Shown here: positions 8,196-17,845 of the stretch, piece by piece
How positions within the stretch are numbered: position 1 is the first letter of the stretch
Layout of the letters: each line of letters begins with the position of its first letter
Assembly (NCBI RefSeq): GCF_002154695.1
Contig: NZ_MTAV01000111.1
Location: forward strand, 1-52,668
DNA from: Nostoc sp. T09
Lineage (GTDB): Bacteria > Cyanobacteriota > Cyanobacteriia > Cyanobacteriales > Nostocaceae
Length of the DNA: 52,668 nucleotides
Direction of reading: 5' to 3'
Translations under genes and position numbers: made by a program
Notes under the pieces: generated by a model
Database searches by the model: none
What the model was told of the DNA's origin: nothing
What the model saw: the letters and a program-made list of their open reading frames with translations, nothing else

Positions 8196-8226
8196 AACTT
8201 AAAAAGGATTTACTATCCTTTAAGTT
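8196..8226 (+). promoter_or_regulatory. hairpin in the leader of the fasciclin gene
   Basis: AACTT-AA-AAAGGAT pairs with ATCCTTTAAGTT across a 5-base loop. The dyad ends 26 bp before the fasciclin start codon. It may be an operator or a leader hairpin; there is no T-run making it a clear terminator. Confidence 0.4.
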
Positions 8227-8252
8227 AGGATACACGGATTTAGGTAAAATAT

Positions 8253-8654
8253 ATGGCTGATATTGTTGATATTGCAGTTTCTGCTGACTCTTTTAAAACT
8301 TTAGTAACCGCTGTCCAAGCTGCTGGTTTAGTAGAGACATTAAAAAGTCCTGGGCCTTTTACTGTGTTTGCACCAAATGATGATGCTTTTGCTAAGTTAC
8401 CGCCTGGAACTATACAAACTCTGGTGCAAAATATTCCCCAACTAACGCGCATTTTAAAATATCATGTTGTTCCAGGAAAGCTCTTCCAGGCTGATTTAGC
8501 AAAATTAGGTACAGTTAATTCTGTGGAAGGTTCACCAATTAAAATTGATTGTTCTGATGGTTTTGAAGTGAAAAATGCCACTGTTTTAGCAGCAGATATC
8601 GAAGCAGATAATGGTGTGATTCACGTTATCGATACAGTGATTTTAATGGGTTAA
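8253..8654 (+). CDS. fasciclin (FAS1) domain protein
   Basis: The 133-residue protein is a single FAS1 domain. It has the N-terminal [33 protein letters not shown] pattern, the H-box-like [10 protein letters not shown] at about 68-77, and the C-terminal [11 protein letters not shown]. No signal peptide is present, so this is the short cytoplasmic-type form common in cyanobacteria rather than a cell-surface adhesin. FAS1 domains mediate protein-protein or matrix contacts; the role here is unknown. The start ATG has an AGG six bases upstream, and the leader holds a hairpin. A GGTGGG..CCCACC hairpin directly follows the stop. Confidence 0.85.
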   Translation: MADIVDIAVSADSFKTLVTAVQAAGLVETLKSPGPFTVFAPNDDAFAKLPPGTIQTLVQNIPQLTRILKYHVVPGKLFQADLAKLGTVNSVEGSPIKIDCSDGFEVKNATVLAADIEADNGVIHVIDTVILMG

Positions 8655-8662
8655 TTTGCCTA

Positions 8663-8681
8663 TGGTGGGTAATCCCCACCA
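8663..8681 (+). terminator. hairpin after the fasciclin gene
   Basis: TGGTGGG and CCCACCA form a 7-bp stem over five bases, 9 bp past the stop. It lacks a strong T-run and is part of the same dispersed palindrome family as 7081-7101. Confidence 0.5.
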
Positions 8682-8832
8682 CAATAAATATTAAGAATTT
8701 TCAATAGCATAAATTAATTTAAATTATGTTACATATTTAAAGTAGACACTGCAATATGATGCTAAGCTTGGTTCAATTATTTATAAATATATTAAATTTG
8801 TTAGTATATGCGAACATTATCCCAACACATTG

Positions 8833-9168
8833 ATGCTCGATTTTCACACATTAGCTGAGTTCTCCCGCGCCAACTGCGTGAGCATTTGTGCATTTCTAGT
8901 GCCAGCCAACTTGCTAGCCACAGTACTAACAATTATCCTGACGGCATTACATCGTCCATTACATCAAATTTGGCAAGCTGCTGGATTTGCGAGTATTTTC
9001 GCTTTAATCATGGTAATGCACGTATATAGTTGGTTTGCCATTGGCGTGGTGATGCTTCCGACTTATATCTTGCTATGGCTAGCAATTACCTGTTTGTTGG
9101 CTAATTTAATTGCTATTCTCTGGCGCAGACGTTTCGTAAATACCCCTAGCCTCTCCAACAATGCATGA
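8833..9168 (+). CDS. small membrane protein, unknown function
   Basis: The 111-residue product has three hydrophobic segments (about 20-38, 48-68 and 73-97), with short polar ends and a basic tail (WRRRF) that suggests a cytoplasmic C-terminus. An ATG was chosen; a TTG one codon earlier is also in frame. The gene lies alone between the fasciclin gene and the convergent exosortase gene. I recognise no family. The clean alternation of membrane and loop segments supports a real gene. Confidence 0.5.
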   Translation: MLDFHTLAEFSRANCVSICAFLVPANLLATVLTIILTALHRPLHQIWQAAGFASIFALIMVMHVYSWFAIGVVMLPTYILLWLAITCLLANLIAILWRRRFVNTPSLSNNA

Positions 9169-9396
9169 TGTGAGGTAATAGAAGGGTGAAAAACGCGTTT
9201 TTGTATCGCTAGTATTTCATGGGCAGCTCTTGCAAATGTTATTTTTCTGCACATGAAATTATAAATGCACAATGGACACATGCTTCCAGTCTGACGACTG
9301 AACGCAGTGTCCTTCAGATAAACACAGATTTTTACTGATTTAGCCTACATTGGTATTTCTTGGTGGTTTCTATCCATTTAGAATTTTTGTAAGATC

Positions 9397-10257
9397 TTAA
9401 TTAATTGAAGAACTCTCGCTATTGTGATTTTGCTGCTCTTCTTGTTTCAGCAGCAACATGTAGACTAGCCCAAAAATTAGGATACCTAAAACGCCATAGG
9501 AATAGGAGGCTTGTCCTCCGTGCCAGCTATCAAAGGCAGCTTTGTTGGTTCCTTCCATCACTGCCAGCATGGCAATCCTCACTCCATTGATCACAAATCC
9601 TAAGATAATGGCAAAAATCGGTATGAAGAACCGCTTGCTCTTAGCGATGGGAAACATTACCAGAGCAATAATTGAGATACCTAATATATAGTTGATTGTG
9701 TCTATTCCCGAACAGCTATGAACTACCTTGATGCTGCCAGTTGGTAGATAAATATTAACGCCAACATTTGTAACATCAAAGCCTGAGTACCACAAAAGCA
9801 ATGTAGCAAATTTGGCACTCAAAGGTGAAATATCAATTAATAAATCAGCAAGTACGCTGGGCACTCCTAAGAAAAACAGAATAATCAGTTCCTCCCAATA
9901 TTGCTTTAAGCCTTTGAAGCCCGAAGCCAACAAGCTGACACCAAAAGCAGAAGTAAAAGACAAAAGACGAAGGGTATGTTCGAGATTCTGAGTTGCACTC
10001 TGCCATAGCACCCAAATAATTAAGAGCAAGCCCACAATGCTGGAGAAAACATCACTTTCAAAGCGCAATGTATGTCGTTTGTCCCATAATAGGGAGCCTG
10101 TAGCGAACAAAAACAGAATACTCATGCCTAAATGGCCAACATCATCAGCTTTCCAAACTAAGGTAAGACAAATCGCTTCTAGCCCTGCGGTAATACTCAA
10201 GAGCCAGAATGGTTCATTCTTGAATAATTTGGGTGATATTAGGTCAGTAATGTTCAT
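9397..10257 (-). CDS. cyanobacterial-type exosortase
   Basis: The 286-residue polytopic membrane protein carries the three signature positions of exosortases: Cys182 in VVHSCSGID, Arg227 in INGVRIAMLA and His246 in SWHGGQA. Exosortases are membrane transpeptidases that recognise a C-terminal sorting tail (PEP-CTERM type), cut it and anchor or release the protein at the cell surface. About eight membrane segments surround these residues. The short, domain-free form fits the cyanoexosortases. No companion EpsI-like or system-associated gene flanks it, and no product in this window ends in a recognisable PEP-CTERM tail, so the substrates must be encoded elsewhere. It appears monocistronic. Confidence 0.8.
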   Translation of the reverse strand: MNITDLISPKLFKNEPFWLLSITAGLEAICLTLVWKADDVGHLGMSILFLFATGSLLWDKRHTLRFESDVFSSIVGLLLIIWVLWQSATQNLEHTLRLLSFTSAFGVSLLASGFKGLKQYWEELIILFFLGVPSVLADLLIDISPLSAKFATLLLWYSGFDVTNVGVNIYLPTGSIKVVHSCSGIDTINYILGISIIALVMFPIAKSKRFFIPIFAIILGFVINGVRIAMLAVMEGTNKAAFDSWHGGQASYSYGVLGILIFGLVYMLLLKQEEQQNHNSESSSIN

Positions 10258-10759
10258 TACAAGAGTAGGTTTACTAATGTCAAAAAGCTAGGGTTTTAGT
10301 AAGATTTAATAATTGGTAAAGTTAGTTTGCAGCAGGCTATTATCTAAATAAAATTTCGTTTATTAATGCCGAATTACTAAATACTTTGATGACATATTTA
10401 AGATTACTTCTAAAGCATTATTTGGTATAGGAAATATAGGAATAGTATTTGATTTTTGAAATACACGTGGGGGAGCCACTGCGTTGGACATTGCCCACCC
10501 TAAACTTCAACATCTACAATCGCCAATACCATAATCAAGCTACTACCAGATACAAGTGTCATATATGGCTTACCTAAGAATTTTCTGTTAATAAACCGAT
10601 GTATCCGAATGAATATTGTAAGTTTTTGTTATTCTCAGTGTTATCCCTAGGTATTAATGTAGTAAATATTTAAGTAAAGAAACTTAGATTAAATAAAGTC
10701 TTTATAAAGAAAGCTCTAGATTAGATAAATTTTTAGTGAAGCAACGTAAATAAAGTCAC
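10258..10759. other. AT-rich intergenic region, nothing recognised
   Basis: This 502-bp stretch upstream of the exosortase holds only a fragment of the dispersed GCCCACC repeat near 10490. No coding frame, RNA gene or strong hairpin stands out. Confidence 0.6.
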
Positions 10760-12937
10760 TTAATTAATAGCAGCCTCAGAATTAACTGGCACACAAGCAT
10801 TTACCAAAGGTAATAGTGGCCCTAGTTGCTCTTGCCCATTCACAGCTAAATCGCTATGGCACAAATAAACTTTTTCGGATACACGAGAAAGTAAATCTGC
10901 CAAAATCCTTTGCAACCGATGTTCTTCTGCTAATTTCTCATCTTCTGCTGTCCAAGGTGAACCTAACCTATCTTGAAGAAACAAGGGCGCGCCAAATAAG
11001 GTAGCCGCACCACCTTTTGCCCACAGAGGCGAACTAGCATCCAACCAAAAATGCCAACGATGAAATCTTCTACTAGAACGGTACTGGAAGATGGTTGCTA
11101 AGGTAACAGCTTTTCTGGCTGGGCCAATAGGGCGTAAAGGATAGGGGTTGGCAGTAATCGTACCGCGCCGCAATAGTTGAATAAATTCGGCAATGGTGGC
11201 TTCAGCAGAACTCAGCGCAGGTAATTTTGAATTGCTTTGTTGGAGCTTAGTATTAATTTCCCAGTAGTGTTGGGCGGTTTCTAGCAATTCCCGTAAGGCT
11301 GCTAGTTGCTCATAGGGGGGATTGCAATCTTTACAAAGAAAATCTTGAATTGCCAGGTATAACAGGGAAATAGGGCTAGGAATTAATCGCTGTTCTTGTT
11401 GCGATCGCTGTTTTTCTAACCACTGTAATATCTCACTATAAGCTGTTGTGGCTGCATAGCCAATTCGATCCCAGCGCTCGAAGGTTGTCACTGGTAGCAA
11501 ATTAGGGCGTTCTGGATGCGGTTCAAAGCAGTAATCGGCAATCAACCCAGCGCGTACAGGATCGATGTCACTACTGAGTTCTGAGCCGTTGTCTGCTGCT
11601 TTTTGCTTTCTACTCAATATCACAAGCATCTCAGCTACAGCATCCCGATCTACTAAGCGTCCCAAACCAGGATAGACTAGGGCAAGCATAGTGAGTAATG
11701 CTCTAATTGCAGGTGAACTAATCAGGGGACGTTGGTTGTTGAGTGGTTCTACCTGGATGTTTTGCTTGTTGAGGATTTCTATTAGGGTATAACGAGCGAT
11801 CGCATCTAAACCAGGTGCAATTACTGCCACTTCTTCTGGTTCTACTTGTCCTGACTTGATCGCATCCACAATCACTTCTGCTGTTTGCCGCAACAGTTGG
11901 GCACGGGAGGTAGTTTGAATTGACTGTACCGTTTCTGGCAAGCTTAATATCACCGTTGGTTCTGTGGCTAATTCCACCATTTGCGTAGCCAACTCAATTG
12001 CCAAAGACTCTATAGGTGGCCCAATCAACGTTTCTACTTGACAACGCCCTGCCAATCCTTCTAAATAGTTGGGATCTGCACCTAATCCCAAGCGCACTGC
12101 ACCCTCAGGATTGTAGCTAAACGCGCCTACTGCCCCTTGATCTAATAAGAAATCAAACAGGTGACGGGCTATGCCAGGATAATCATCCACATCATCTGCT
12201 AAGACAGCTTGATAACGTTTCGCTAGATGTTGTTGATAATTTTCATTGGTTAACAAGTGGTGATTGTACAGTTCGGTAATAATCCCATAAGTCAGCAATC
12301 CCCTGTGTAAACACCAGTCGCGCCAATCTAGCAACAAAGATGCGAGAAAATCCGGCTCTAAATTGATCGGATTATCTCCTAACCCGCTTGCCAAAATTTC
12401 GGAAATGCGATCACACTTTTCACCGCTGTAGGCTGCTAATTGCAATAAATCTAGGATGCGCCGCACCAAACGATACTCATTTACTCCCGCACGGCGCAGA
12501 GTTTCTTCATCTAACTGCGAACGCCAGAGTTTGGTTGCCAATTCCTGCTCGGTTTCTGGACGTAATCTCACGGGAAATTGGGCGTTTAGCTTGAAAGAAT
12601 CAATCAGCAACGGCCAAAATAAAATTACTTCATCCTGAAAAAAACCCAGAGGTGTTTTAGCTCTTACAGGATATTTACCCAAAGTAGCCGTAACAATTCT
12701 ATCTCCTAATTCTCGGCGGTTATCATCGTTAGCCGCCAAGAGCAAAACTCCTGTTTCTGTTTGGCGAACATCCCAGCGTTTGGCTAAATTTTTACCTTTT
12801 TTTTGCTCTTTTTGGTTAGTATAAAATGATTCAGTATTTTGATTTTCGCTCTGTACCCAACGACAAAACTGCTGAATTAAGCGAGCAGTCTTGCCACTAC
12901 GGCTACCACCAACAATCCAAACAGAATGAGAAACCAC
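10760..12937 (-). CDS. large P-loop protein resembling AddB/RecC-type helicase-nuclease subunits
   Basis: The 725-residue product starts with a Walker A motif (GGSRSGKT, residues 10-17) and has a Walker-B-like strand (AVLADDVDDYPG, near 240). Between them lies FFQDEVILFWPLLI, followed by long helical segments. The middle and C-terminal parts include EEVAVIAPGLDAIARYTLIEIL and a segment beginning LNNQRPLISSPAIRALLTML, the pattern expected where superfamily-I helicase-like proteins bind DNA ends. The overall order resembles AddB or RecC rather than a processive UvrD helicase. I see no clear nuclease iron-sulfur cluster cysteines at the C-terminus. The GTG start has an AGGAGAGG site upstream. 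It is divergent from pxcA and has no AddA/RecB partner nearby. Recombination or repair is an inference from the fold. Confidence 0.5.
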   Translation of the reverse strand: MVSHSVWIVGGSRSGKTARLIQQFCRWVQSENQNTESFYTNQKEQKKGKNLAKRWDVRQTETGVLLLAANDDNRRELGDRIVTATLGKYPVRAKTPLGFFQDEVILFWPLLIDSFKLNAQFPVRLRPETEQELATKLWRSQLDEETLRRAGVNEYRLVRRILDLLQLAAYSGEKCDRISEILASGLGDNPINLEPDFLASLLLDWRDWCLHRGLLTYGIITELYNHHLLTNENYQQHLAKRYQAVLADDVDDYPGIARHLFDFLLDQGAVGAFSYNPEGAVRLGLGADPNYLEGLAGRCQVETLIGPPIESLAIELATQMVELATEPTVILSLPETVQSIQTTSRAQLLRQTAEVIVDAIKSGQVEPEEVAVIAPGLDAIARYTLIEILNKQNIQVEPLNNQRPLISSPAIRALLTMLALVYPGLGRLVDRDAVAEMLVILSRKQKAADNGSELSSDIDPVRAGLIADYCFEPHPERPNLLPVTTFERWDRIGYAATTAYSEILQWLEKQRSQQEQRLIPSPISLLYLAIQDFLCKDCNPPYEQLAALRELLETAQHYWEINTKLQQSNSKLPALSSAEATIAEFIQLLRRGTITANPYPLRPIGPARKAVTLATIFQYRSSRRFHRWHFWLDASSPLWAKGGAATLFGAPLFLQDRLGSPWTAEDEKLAEEHRLQRILADLLSRVSEKVYLCHSDLAVNGQEQLGPLLPLVNACVPVNSEAAIN

Positions 12938-13032
12938 AAACCCTCTCCTTGTAGATTTAGTTAGTATACTTCGTGCGTTAATTTAAGGTTAAGAATTAAG
13001 AATCACCAAATTATGCTGGATGATTGCGGACG

Positions 13033-14343
13033 ATGAATAACTCTGTTTTTAGCCAAAAAATTTACCCTTTCTTGCTGAGTCTTTACCGATGGTACTTACG
13101 AACGCCAGAGCGTTCACTGGATGAGGCTTACAACGCGGCATTAAAGATTAAAGAATTAGAAGATAAACATTTCAATGGTAATAAAATAGACCCTGATTTA
13201 ACCATGTACAGTAGCAATGTCATGGATTATTTTCAGTCAGATCTGAAAAAGCAATTAAAAATTGCTCGGATGCGACTAACAGAGTTTAAAGGTAGCCGTT
13301 GGTTTTTAAACGAAGCTAATCAAAAAGCTGCGAATAAAGCAGGTATAGAATATCCCGAACTTTCCTTAATTTTAGGAAAGCTCAGATTCATCGATCAAGT
13401 GCTTTCAAAATATACCGTTGTTGAGGATGAGGTAAATTCCCTAGCAGTAGTGGATAAACCTCCCAAGATCCAAACTGACTCAGTAGTTGCTCAAACATCA
13501 ATACCAAAAATCCCTAATAACGTCAGAAAAAAGCCTCAAGGTAAAGCGAATACAACGGGGATATTACCAAGGTCGATTTTAAGTACCATTACTCGTCTGC
13601 AAGTTGAATTAGATCCAAATTCTGAACAAGATGTCGTTCAAAATTTTCGCCAAACTCAAAGAAGAACAATCATATCTATTAGGTTTATTTTACTACTAAT
13701 TATTGTACCACTTCTGACTCATCAGTTAGCAAAAGCATTGGTAGTCGGACCCCTTGTTGAACGCTTTCGAGGTTCAGAAGCAGTGCAAATCTTCCTCAAT
13801 GTTGAAATGGAAGAAGAAGCTTTAGTGAGCTTAGAAAGGTTTGAAGAAAGAATAAAATTTGAAAATCTTATTAGCAAAGCACCACCACTATCTCCTGAGG
13901 AACTAGAAACTCACATGAAGGAGAAAGCTAGTGAGATTGCTGAAGAATTCCGCGAAGAAAGCTCGAATGCTATTAAAAATGTTTTTTCAGATATTTTTTC
14001 TGTGGCAGCTTTTATCTGGCTTTTGTTAGTCAGTAAACCTTCTATCGCTATTATCAAAGAATTTTTCGATAATATTGTCTATGGTCTGAGTGATAGCGCC
14101 AAAGCATTTATTATCATTTTGTTTACTGATATCTTTGTAGGGTTTCACTCCCCTCACGGCTGGGAAGTAATTTTAGAAGGTGTCTCTCGCCATTGGGGAT
14201 TACCAGCCAATCGAGATTTTATCTTCTTATTTATTGCTACATTCCCAGTGATTTTAGATACGATTTTCAAATATTGGATTTTCCGCTACTTGAACCGCAT
14301 ATCACCTTCCGCAGTTGCCACATATCATAATATGAATGAATAA
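13033..14343 (+). CDS. pxcA: proton extrusion protein PxcA (CemA family)
   Basis: The 436-residue protein matches PxcA/PcxA, the cyanobacterial relative of plastid CemA, needed for light-induced proton efflux and linked to inorganic carbon uptake. The soluble N-terminal half (SLYRWYLRTPERSLDEAYNAA, LTEFKGSRWFLNEANQKAA) is typical of the cyanobacterial form. The C-terminal half has the CemA core: a first membrane segment (IRFILLLIIVPLLTHQLAKAL, about 213-233), an acidic loop, then three more segments ending in YWIFRYLNRISPSAVATYHNM, the conserved CemA tail. I used the ATG; a TTG three codons upstream is also open. The mltA-like gene follows 29 bp downstream in the same direction and may be co-transcribed. 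Confidence 0.9.
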   Translation: MNNSVFSQKIYPFLLSLYRWYLRTPERSLDEAYNAALKIKELEDKHFNGNKIDPDLTMYSSNVMDYFQSDLKKQLKIARMRLTEFKGSRWFLNEANQKAANKAGIEYPELSLILGKLRFIDQVLSKYTVVEDEVNSLAVVDKPPKIQTDSVVAQTSIPKIPNNVRKKPQGKANTTGILPRSILSTITRLQVELDPNSEQDVVQNFRQTQRRTIISIRFILLLIIVPLLTHQLAKALVVGPLVERFRGSEAVQIFLNVEMEEEALVSLERFEERIKFENLISKAPPLSPEELETHMKEKASEIAEEFREESSNAIKNVFSDIFSVAAFIWLLLVSKPSIAIIKEFFDNIVYGLSDSAKAFIIILFTDIFVGFHSPHGWEVILEGVSRHWGLPANRDFIFLFIATFPVILDTIFKYWIFRYLNRISPSAVATYHNMNE

Positions 14344-14372
14344 AAAAGAGGGAAGGGAAGACGGGGAATTGG

Positions 14373-15635
14373 ATGAGAAAAAAACTTGCCGCCATTACCA
14401 TCAGCCTACCTATTGCTCTCTTGATTTTCCTGGTACGGATGCCATCTTTGGGGTATCGAGAACTCAGTTCGCCAGAATGTCAAGTTAAAAAGTGGGATAT
14501 ACCAGTGTCATTGTCTAGCAATTCTCAGCCAGCAGTACTGATCCAGCGGTTACCAGTTACTTGTTGTCAGGACGATCGCTCTTGTGTTGATGAGGCGCTG
14601 TATGGGGGTGAGAATAATCAACCAGCGGATAAAAAAGCCCTGTTAACCTCCATCGATCGTAGTCTGCGATACCTACAAACTGCTAGGGCGGATGCTGTTT
14701 ACAAGAGTTATCAGGTTTCTGGGGTCACGCGCGAGCGCGTTTACAAAAGTTTAATTAGATTCCGCCAACTGTTACTCAACACTAATTCCGCCGCAACACT
14801 TCATGCAGCGATCGCCAAGGAGTTTGTGTATTACCAGTCAATTGGTAAGGATAGCAAAGGTTCTGTTTTGTTCACCGCCTACTACGAACCACTATATGCT
14901 GCTAGTCGTGTGCCCACAGCAGAATACCGCTATCCTGTTTATAAACTACCTCCAGATTTAGATTCGTGGAGTTTACCTCATCCTACGCGCCTGGAACTAG
15001 AAGGCGCAGATGGTTTACAAGCTGCAAAAGGTAAACTCCGAGGCTTAGAGTTATTTTGGTTTCGCGATCGCCTGGAACCATATATGGTGCAAATTGAAGG
15101 TTCTGCAAGGCTGCAACTGACTGATGGTACTCAGACAAGTATTGGTTATGCAGGTAATACTGCTTATAACTACAAAAGCATTGGGCGGGAACTGGCGAAT
15201 GATGGCAAATTGCCTTTAGAGGGAATGACTATGCCAGTTATTCTCGATTACTTTCAAAAGTATCCGCAGGAATTAAATGTTTATATTCCTCGCGATCCCA
15301 GCTTTGTGTTTTTTCAAGAAACTCAAGGCGCGCCAGCACAAGGTTCTATTAGTCAACCGCTAACAGCAGAACGTTCAATTGCTACAGATAAATCCTTAAT
15401 GCCTCCTGGTGCTTTAGCACTGATTCGTGCTGCTATTCCTTTTGCCAATGATACTGGTAAATTAGAGCATCGGATTGTGAGTCGTTACGTACTCGATCAA
15501 GATACTGGCGGTGCGATTAAAGGCCCTGGCAGAGTTGATTATTTTTTAGGTACTGGGAAATTAGCAGGCGATCGCGCTGGTGTCACAGTTAGTAATGGAC
15601 AACTATTCTATTTACTATTGAAAGATACAAACTAA
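14373..15635 (+). CDS. mltA: MltA-type lytic transglycosylase with 3D domain
   Basis: The 420-residue protein has an N-terminal membrane anchor or signal (residues 5-22) and then an MltA domain (SVLFTAYYEPLYAASR at about 166-181; FFRDRLE-type and VQIEGSARLQLTDGT segments at about 225-250). The C-terminal 3D domain contains the catalytic aspartate block DQDTGGAIKGPGRVDYFLGTG near 375-395. MltA cleaves peptidoglycan glycan strands to 1,6-anhydromuropeptides during wall turnover. Two short cysteine-containing stretches near the N-terminus (CCQDDRSC) are typical of cyanobacterial members. All catalytic elements appear intact. The gene follows pxcA closely. Confidence 0.9.
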   Translation: MRKKLAAITISLPIALLIFLVRMPSLGYRELSSPECQVKKWDIPVSLSSNSQPAVLIQRLPVTCCQDDRSCVDEALYGGENNQPADKKALLTSIDRSLRYLQTARADAVYKSYQVSGVTRERVYKSLIRFRQLLLNTNSAATLHAAIAKEFVYYQSIGKDSKGSVLFTAYYEPLYAASRVPTAEYRYPVYKLPPDLDSWSLPHPTRLELEGADGLQAAKGKLRGLELFWFRDRLEPYMVQIEGSARLQLTDGTQTSIGYAGNTAYNYKSIGRELANDGKLPLEGMTMPVILDYFQKYPQELNVYIPRDPSFVFFQETQGAPAQGSISQPLTAERSIATDKSLMPPGALALIRAAIPFANDTGKLEHRIVSRYVLDQDTGGAIKGPGRVDYFLGTGKLAGDRAGVTVSNGQLFYLLLKDTN

Positions 15636-15880
15636 ATTTATTGGCATTCTATGGCTAGCGAAAATGAGCATAATGCCATGTAAATTTTACCTATAAAAAA
15701 TTTTTACAATTTTACTTTACTAATTCTTTTTATTTAATCTTGGAACTAAAAAAATAACTTTTCGTCATTCCAATTAAAGCGCTATTGAAAAATCTCTTTG
15801 GCAAAATGAGATATACTCTAATCAATGCGTATCAGCTTGTTTATGGCACTAAATTTATCATTGAGTAATAGGGGTTAAAA

Positions 15881-16339
15881 GTGCTCAAAATTTTAGTTGA
15901 TGCTGATTTAATATTAGAAGCTTTAATGAATCGCAACAACTGTGTAGAAGATGTTGGCAAGCTATTAGATATAATACATCCTGTGATTCAAATATATATT
16001 ACAGATGTAGGCTGGCAAAAAATCTACAATTATCTTAGCTGCCTCCAAAATACTCAAATTGCAGAGCTAGTAGTTAATTGGTTACAAGAAAAAATCCAAA
16101 TTTGCCCAATTGACAATAGTATTTTACAACAAGCAAGATCATCACCTTTAAAAGACTTTGAATCTGCTGTTGAACTGGTTTGTGTTAGTAAGCGCCAACT
16201 ACACGCAATTGTTACCCACAAACAAGAAAATTTTGCGGAGGCTACTCATAATTTTTGGATTTGGTCAATAGCAGATTTGTGGTTACGGGCAAATCTAGAA
16301 CTGCGATATATACATACCGAAAAGATAATTCAGTCATAG
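15881..16339 (+). CDS. PIN-like domain protein
   Basis: The 152-residue protein has the PIN-nuclease layout: ILVDADLILEALMNR (acidic residue 1, near position 7), a helical middle, DFESAVELVCVSKRQLHAIVTH (second acidic cluster, about 92-113) and an ENF step after it, where a further acidic residue usually sits. PIN domains are metal-dependent RNases, often toxins. No antitoxin gene is adjacent, and the C-terminal part is divergent, so it may be inactive or serve in another role. It starts with GTG preceded by AGGGG at suitable spacing. It lies 61 bp before the HD-domain gene in the same direction. Confidence 0.6.
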   Translation: MLKILVDADLILEALMNRNNCVEDVGKLLDIIHPVIQIYITDVGWQKIYNYLSCLQNTQIAELVVNWLQEKIQICPIDNSILQQARSSPLKDFESAVELVCVSKRQLHAIVTHKQENFAEATHNFWIWSIADLWLRANLELRYIHTEKIIQS

Positions 16340-16400
16340 AAATTGCACCTAAAAATTGCCGAGCCGTTAAGCTGATTAAGGTAGTATTTGAGAAATCATC

Positions 16401-17000
16401 GTGCAAAGCAACAGACTGACGCAACAAATTCAATTCATCATTGAAATTGATCGCCTGAAGCAAGTCCTGCGTCAAACCCTGCTCACCGACGGATCGCGCC
16501 GAGAAAACAGTGCAGAACATTCTTGGCATTTGGCAGTGATGGCAATGACATTAGCAGAATATGCACCCGTAGGAGTTGATATCTTCCACGCCATCAAAAT
16601 GCTGCTGATTCATGATTTGGTAGAAATTGATGCAGGTGATACCTTTTGTTACGATGTGCAGGCTAATTACAGTAAAGCAGAGAAAGAGTTACAAGCAGCA
16701 TCGCGGCTATTTGGAATTTTGCCAACAGATATAGGTAGTGAGTTGCGTTCATTGTGGGATGAGTTTGAAGCACAAGAAACACCCACTGCTAAGTTTGCCG
16801 TAGCCCTAGACCGGATACAACCTCTACTGCACAACCAGCGCACAAAGGGTGGAACTTGGCGCATTCATGGTATTAGGCGCGATCAAGTTATGAAACGGGT
16901 AGCACCTGTAGAAACAGGCGCACCAGAACTCTGGCCATTTGTGCTGCAATTAATTGATGATTGTGTAACAGCAGGCTATTTGCAAGAGGCTCCTTTCTAG
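16401..17000 (+). CDS. HD-domain hydrolase (YfbR/HDDC2-like nucleotidase)
   Basis: The 199-residue protein carries the HD signature: His in ENSAEHSWHLAVMAM (about 36-50) and the His-Asp pair in LLIHDLVEIDAGD (about 72-84), with a later conserved Asp in AVALDRIQPLLHNQ. This arrangement matches the YfbR/HDDC2 group, metal-dependent 5'-deoxynucleotidases that act on dNMPs. The substrate is not provable from sequence. It uses a GTG start. It is convergent with the lipoate-ligase-like gene, with a short AT-rich gap. Confidence 0.85.
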   Translation: MQSNRLTQQIQFIIEIDRLKQVLRQTLLTDGSRRENSAEHSWHLAVMAMTLAEYAPVGVDIFHAIKMLLIHDLVEIDAGDTFCYDVQANYSKAEKELQAASRLFGILPTDIGSELRSLWDEFEAQETPTAKFAVALDRIQPLLHNQRTKGGTWRIHGIRRDQVMKRVAPVETGAPELWPFVLQLIDDCVTAGYLQEAPF

Positions 17001-17098
17001 TGTTTATCAATATTAAGTGCATCTTCCTGTAGAAATAGTATTTAACTTTTTGCAAACATCGAATAGCAATCAAAGGAACCACAGATAAACACTGATAT

Positions 17099-17815
17099 TT
17101 ACCCCAAAATATCCTCCCATTCTGATTTTGAGAGAGGTTTCACAACTAACTCAATATCAAAACAATAACTGGCAGCAGCCATCAACGCTGTAATTATTAT
17201 TTCTACACTGAGACTTTGGGGTAGTTGCACCTGTGTCCAAGATTCTGCACCAAATACCTGGGCAAACAGTTCAGCATCTTGGTTTAACCGCATAGAACCA
17301 TGTTGCAAAATTGCCCCAGCACGCCGCAGTTGAGCACTACCAATGAGTTTTGCCCCATCGGGTAAAACTAAATCTGCACCTGTAGCAGTACCAAAACAGT
17401 TAGGGTTGTGAATATAGCCTCGCCCAACTGTACCGTATTCCAATTCAACGCCAAGCGATCGCCAACCTTGAATCAAAAACTCACAAATTTGTTGGTAAGC
17501 TTGGAGGCGAGCGCCATTCAGTCCAGATGTGACGACAGTGTAAGTTAAATCACCTTGGTGTAACACTGCCCGTCCACCAGTAGGACGCCTGACCACATCC
17601 AGTTTTTGACCTTGCCAAATTAGATGTTCCCAAAATTCTGGGTATTGGCGTTGATGATAGCCCAAGGAAATAGCGGGTGGCGACCAAGTATAAAACCGCA
17701 GAGTCGGGGGATGTTTTCCAGACTGGTGCTGTGCTAGCAACCAGCCGTCAATTGCCATTTGCACATTGCCAGCAGCTTCTAGCAAAGGAATTAGTCGCCA
17801 CTGCTTGCTATGCAT
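17099..17815 (-). CDS. lipoate-protein ligase A family protein
   Basis: The 238-residue protein has the biotin/lipoate transferase fold motifs: LRFYTWSPPAISLGYHQ (about 39-55), VVRRPTGGRAVLHQGDLTYTVV (about 74-95, the RRxxGGGAVxHD-like adenylate-binding loop) and a conserved Lys in LPDGAKLIGSAQLRRAGAILQHGS (about 146-169). LplA enzymes attach lipoate to dehydrogenase and glycine-cleavage subunits; some family members are octanoyl transferases. The C-terminal accessory domain is short. I used the ATG; a TTG four codons upstream is an alternative. It is 30 bp downstream of the YbjN-domain gene and probably shares its transcript. Confidence 0.8.
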   Translation of the reverse strand: MHSKQWRLIPLLEAAGNVQMAIDGWLLAQHQSGKHPPTLRFYTWSPPAISLGYHQRQYPEFWEHLIWQGQKLDVVRRPTGGRAVLHQGDLTYTVVTSGLNGARLQAYQQICEFLIQGWRSLGVELEYGTVGRGYIHNPNCFGTATGADLVLPDGAKLIGSAQLRRAGAILQHGSMRLNQDAELFAQVFGAESWTQVQLPQSLSVEIIITALMAAASYCFDIELVVKPLSKSEWEDILG

Positions 17816-17845
17816 TCGATAGAGCAAACTCCAATCTCAAATTCT

